Part shown: one piece after another, positions 62,150-64,000 of the stretch
Position numbering within the stretch: position 1 is the first letter of the stretch
How the letters are laid out: the number at the start of each line of letters is the position of its first letter
Assembly (NCBI GenBank): GCA_030549775.1
Contig: CM060177.1
Coordinates: 30,098,014 to 30,162,013, forward strand
DNA length: 64,000 nucleotides
Direction: 5' to 3'
Source: Tamarix chinensis
Lineage: Eukaryota; Streptophyta; Magnoliopsida; Caryophyllales; Tamaricaceae
The notes under the pieces: model-generated
What the model was told of the DNA's origin: nothing
Database searches by the model: none
Seen by the model: the letters and a program-made list of their open reading frames with translations, nothing else
Program-made: the position numbers and the translations under genes

Positions 62150-62501
62150 TGATATATCATAGTATTATATTTTATTATTATTATTATTATTTTTACAATT
62201 TATTTGTTTCTATAACTTAAACTTCAATAAAAATATTTTAATGCTCATTTTATATTAAAATAAGATACTTATATGAATATAGATATGAATATTAAATGAT
62301 ATATGATATTTAATTTCAAAAATTTATTGCACAGTGTATTATAATTGTTGAAATAATGTTTTCATACAAATATTAAGTATATTTGATACATTGTTAATAT
62401 CTGATCTATTTTTTGGATATCTAAAAATTCAAATATTGAGTTCGAGAGATCAAAAACAGATATCCAGTCTGATAAATACAAATATTCGATTATGAACACC
62501 C
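62150..62501 (-). repeat. Dispersed repeat D, copy 3
   Basis: On the minus strand it starts GGGTGTTCATAATCGAATAT and continues with GGATATCTG and AGATATCCAAAAAATAGATC. It matches the GGTGTT(C/T)AT...GAATAT start of the other two copies. The far end is uncertain. Confidence 0.5.
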
Positions 62502-63540
62502 TTAATAATAGTTATTGATTATTGTTGTAGTTATTTTTACTATATTTAAAAAATAAATGTATTACAAATTATAATAAATATATATATAATATAAAGTACT
62601 CAATTAAGCATAGTCTAAATTAACCAAGAGGGCTGATTTGTTCATCTTGTGCCACGCCCTCAGGTAGCCCTAAGAGACTCTCTTAAACTCCGGTCATTCA
62701 CCTAGCTCCATTAGGGATTACACTTCACCTCTAATTAGGATTGTAAGTAAGGCGATTCAAATCAAACACCTTTAATTTTGGATTCGATTAATTTAACAAA
62801 GTGAATGAAGCGTATCAAACTTTTAAAGAGTCAATTTAAGTCCAGTTAACAAACCTAAATTATAAATAAACCAAATCTAAATTTTTTAATCTCAAATTTA
62901 CTTAAATTTAGTTCTTTTAATTAAATAAATCAAGTTAAGTTAAATAAATCAAGTCGAATACTTCGAAACCTGACTTAGATTCATACTTCTCAATTCCCCA
63001 TATTTTTTCCTTTTTATTTTTGCACTCAAAATGAAAATAATGAAAATCGAAAAGGACAAATCTATTAGAGATCATTTCTGCGGTGTTGTCCTTAAAATGT
63101 TCCCGCAAATACTACTACTTTATTTCGTGCGAACAAAAATGTATGGACACGTGTATGGCTGAAAGTACTTGTTGAGAATATATGTATATATAATTCTTTT
63201 GGGGCAAGGAAAATAAAACTACACAATCAGTATGGAATAAAATAGCATTCGTAATCAAGGTTGAATGGGCGCGAAAATCGGAAGCATTGAAAATAGGAAA
63301 AACTATAATTTTATAAATTATAATGTGTATCTATATATATATAAAAACGGAGTTGTCTAGCAGACAATGTACAAACAAATTTTCCCACCTAACTATATCC
63401 ATTATTACTAATCATAAATTACTGCTGTCATATATTATTGTTAATTATTGTTATTGTTAATTAATAGGATGGAATAATTAATATAACTATTTATTAATAT
63501 AATGCAACTATTTATCTTCTACGTGCATTAAATGTATATA
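62502..63540. other. Intergenic DNA, no gene recognised
   Basis: It includes a GC-richer patch at 62,620-62,750 and an AT-rich stretch with AAATCAAGTTAAGTTAAATA-like repeats at about 62,930. No gene signal is seen. Confidence 0.45.
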
Positions 63541-64000
63541 ACTATTCATTTGCTGCACATATATCAAACAATTAATTTTAATAAAGTATTAACTATATAT
63601 TTTCTAATCAAATATTTTCTTAATTAATTGTCCGAACATATGCAGAAAACTATTCATTTCCTGCGTATTAATTGAATTGTCAGACTATTCATCCCTTGCA
63701 TATTATTTATATAAATAATTAATACACCAAAGTGCATATTCATTTGCTTCACATACATATATCCATTAATAAATGCATATAACTATTTATTTGTTGTACA
63801 TATGTCAAACAACTAATTTTAATAAAGTATTAATCAAATATTTTCTAATCAAATATTTTTTTAATTAATTACCTGAACATATGTAGTCAACTATTAATTT
63901 CCTGTGTATTAATTGAATTATCAAACTATTCATATCCTACATATTAATATATAAATAATTGATAAATAGTTAATACACCAAATAAAGTGCATAAACCAGT
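63541..64000 (+). repeat. Tandem repeat with 241-bp period, running off the window
   Basis: ACTATTCATTTGCTGCACAT at 63,541 and ACTATTTATTTGTTGTACAT at 63,782 begin two units. They share AATTTTAATAAAGTATTAA, TTTTCTAATCAAATATTTT, GAACATATG(C/T)AG, TTTCCTG(C/T)GTATTAATTGAATT and AATACACCAAA. A partial earlier match begins near 63,503. More copies may lie beyond the right edge. Confidence 0.8.

Overview
The window looks like gene-poor, AT-rich nuclear DNA from a flowering plant. The evidence is its mobile elements: CACTA transposons, Ty1/copia and Ty3/gypsy remnants, long LTRs with TGTAACACCC-type ends, and Stowaway-like MITEs. It also holds one exon of a nuclear-type light-harvesting chlorophyll a/b protein gene. 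I cannot name the species or decide between monocot and dicot. I found no intact protein-coding gene, no tRNA or rRNA, and no gene with a complete exon structure. The longer open frames lie in low-complexity C-rich or G-rich parts of LTRs.

The left third (about 3,000-22,945) is a set of nested insertions. An old LTR-like repeat (B1) is split by an LTR on the minus strand (C, 4,414-19,410, flanks ATAGT/ATAAT). C is split by a 6.4-kb CACTA transposon (5,839-12,196, exact 3-bp duplication AAT) and by a 4.9-kb solo LTR (A1, 12,286-17,227, exact 5-bp duplication ATTAC). The CACTA element carries, on its minus strand, one LHC-family exon (9,443-9,575) still flanked by splice-site-like sequence. A second copy of the solo LTR (A2, 45,670-50,235) lies in the opposite orientation about 28 kb away.

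The middle (23,000-45,600) holds a CACTA transposase relic, a foldback MITE, a strongly decayed copia element with gag, integrase, RT and a 3-prime LTR (28,501-32,674), and two adjacent LTR ends (35,036 and 36,078). It also has a short-period AGTC array, an internally deleted gypsy element with gag zinc knuckle, polypurine tract and 3-prime LTR (38,246-39,919), a second B copy with a Stowaway MITE inside it, a CACTA end, and a minus-strand copia gag with its primer-binding site.

The right third has A2, then a degenerate tandem array of alternating ~94- and ~117-bp units (50,260-51,560). Next come CACTA-like subterminal sequences at 52,011 and 59,540, with a copia LTR and polypurine tract between them. 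After these lie three copies of a ~190-210-bp repeat with a GC-rich core, further MITEs, and a 241-bp tandem repeat running off the right edge.

Nothing here amounts to a working gene system. The features most worth following are the gene-fragment capture by the CACTA element, the resolved nesting order, and several repeat families I cannot name.
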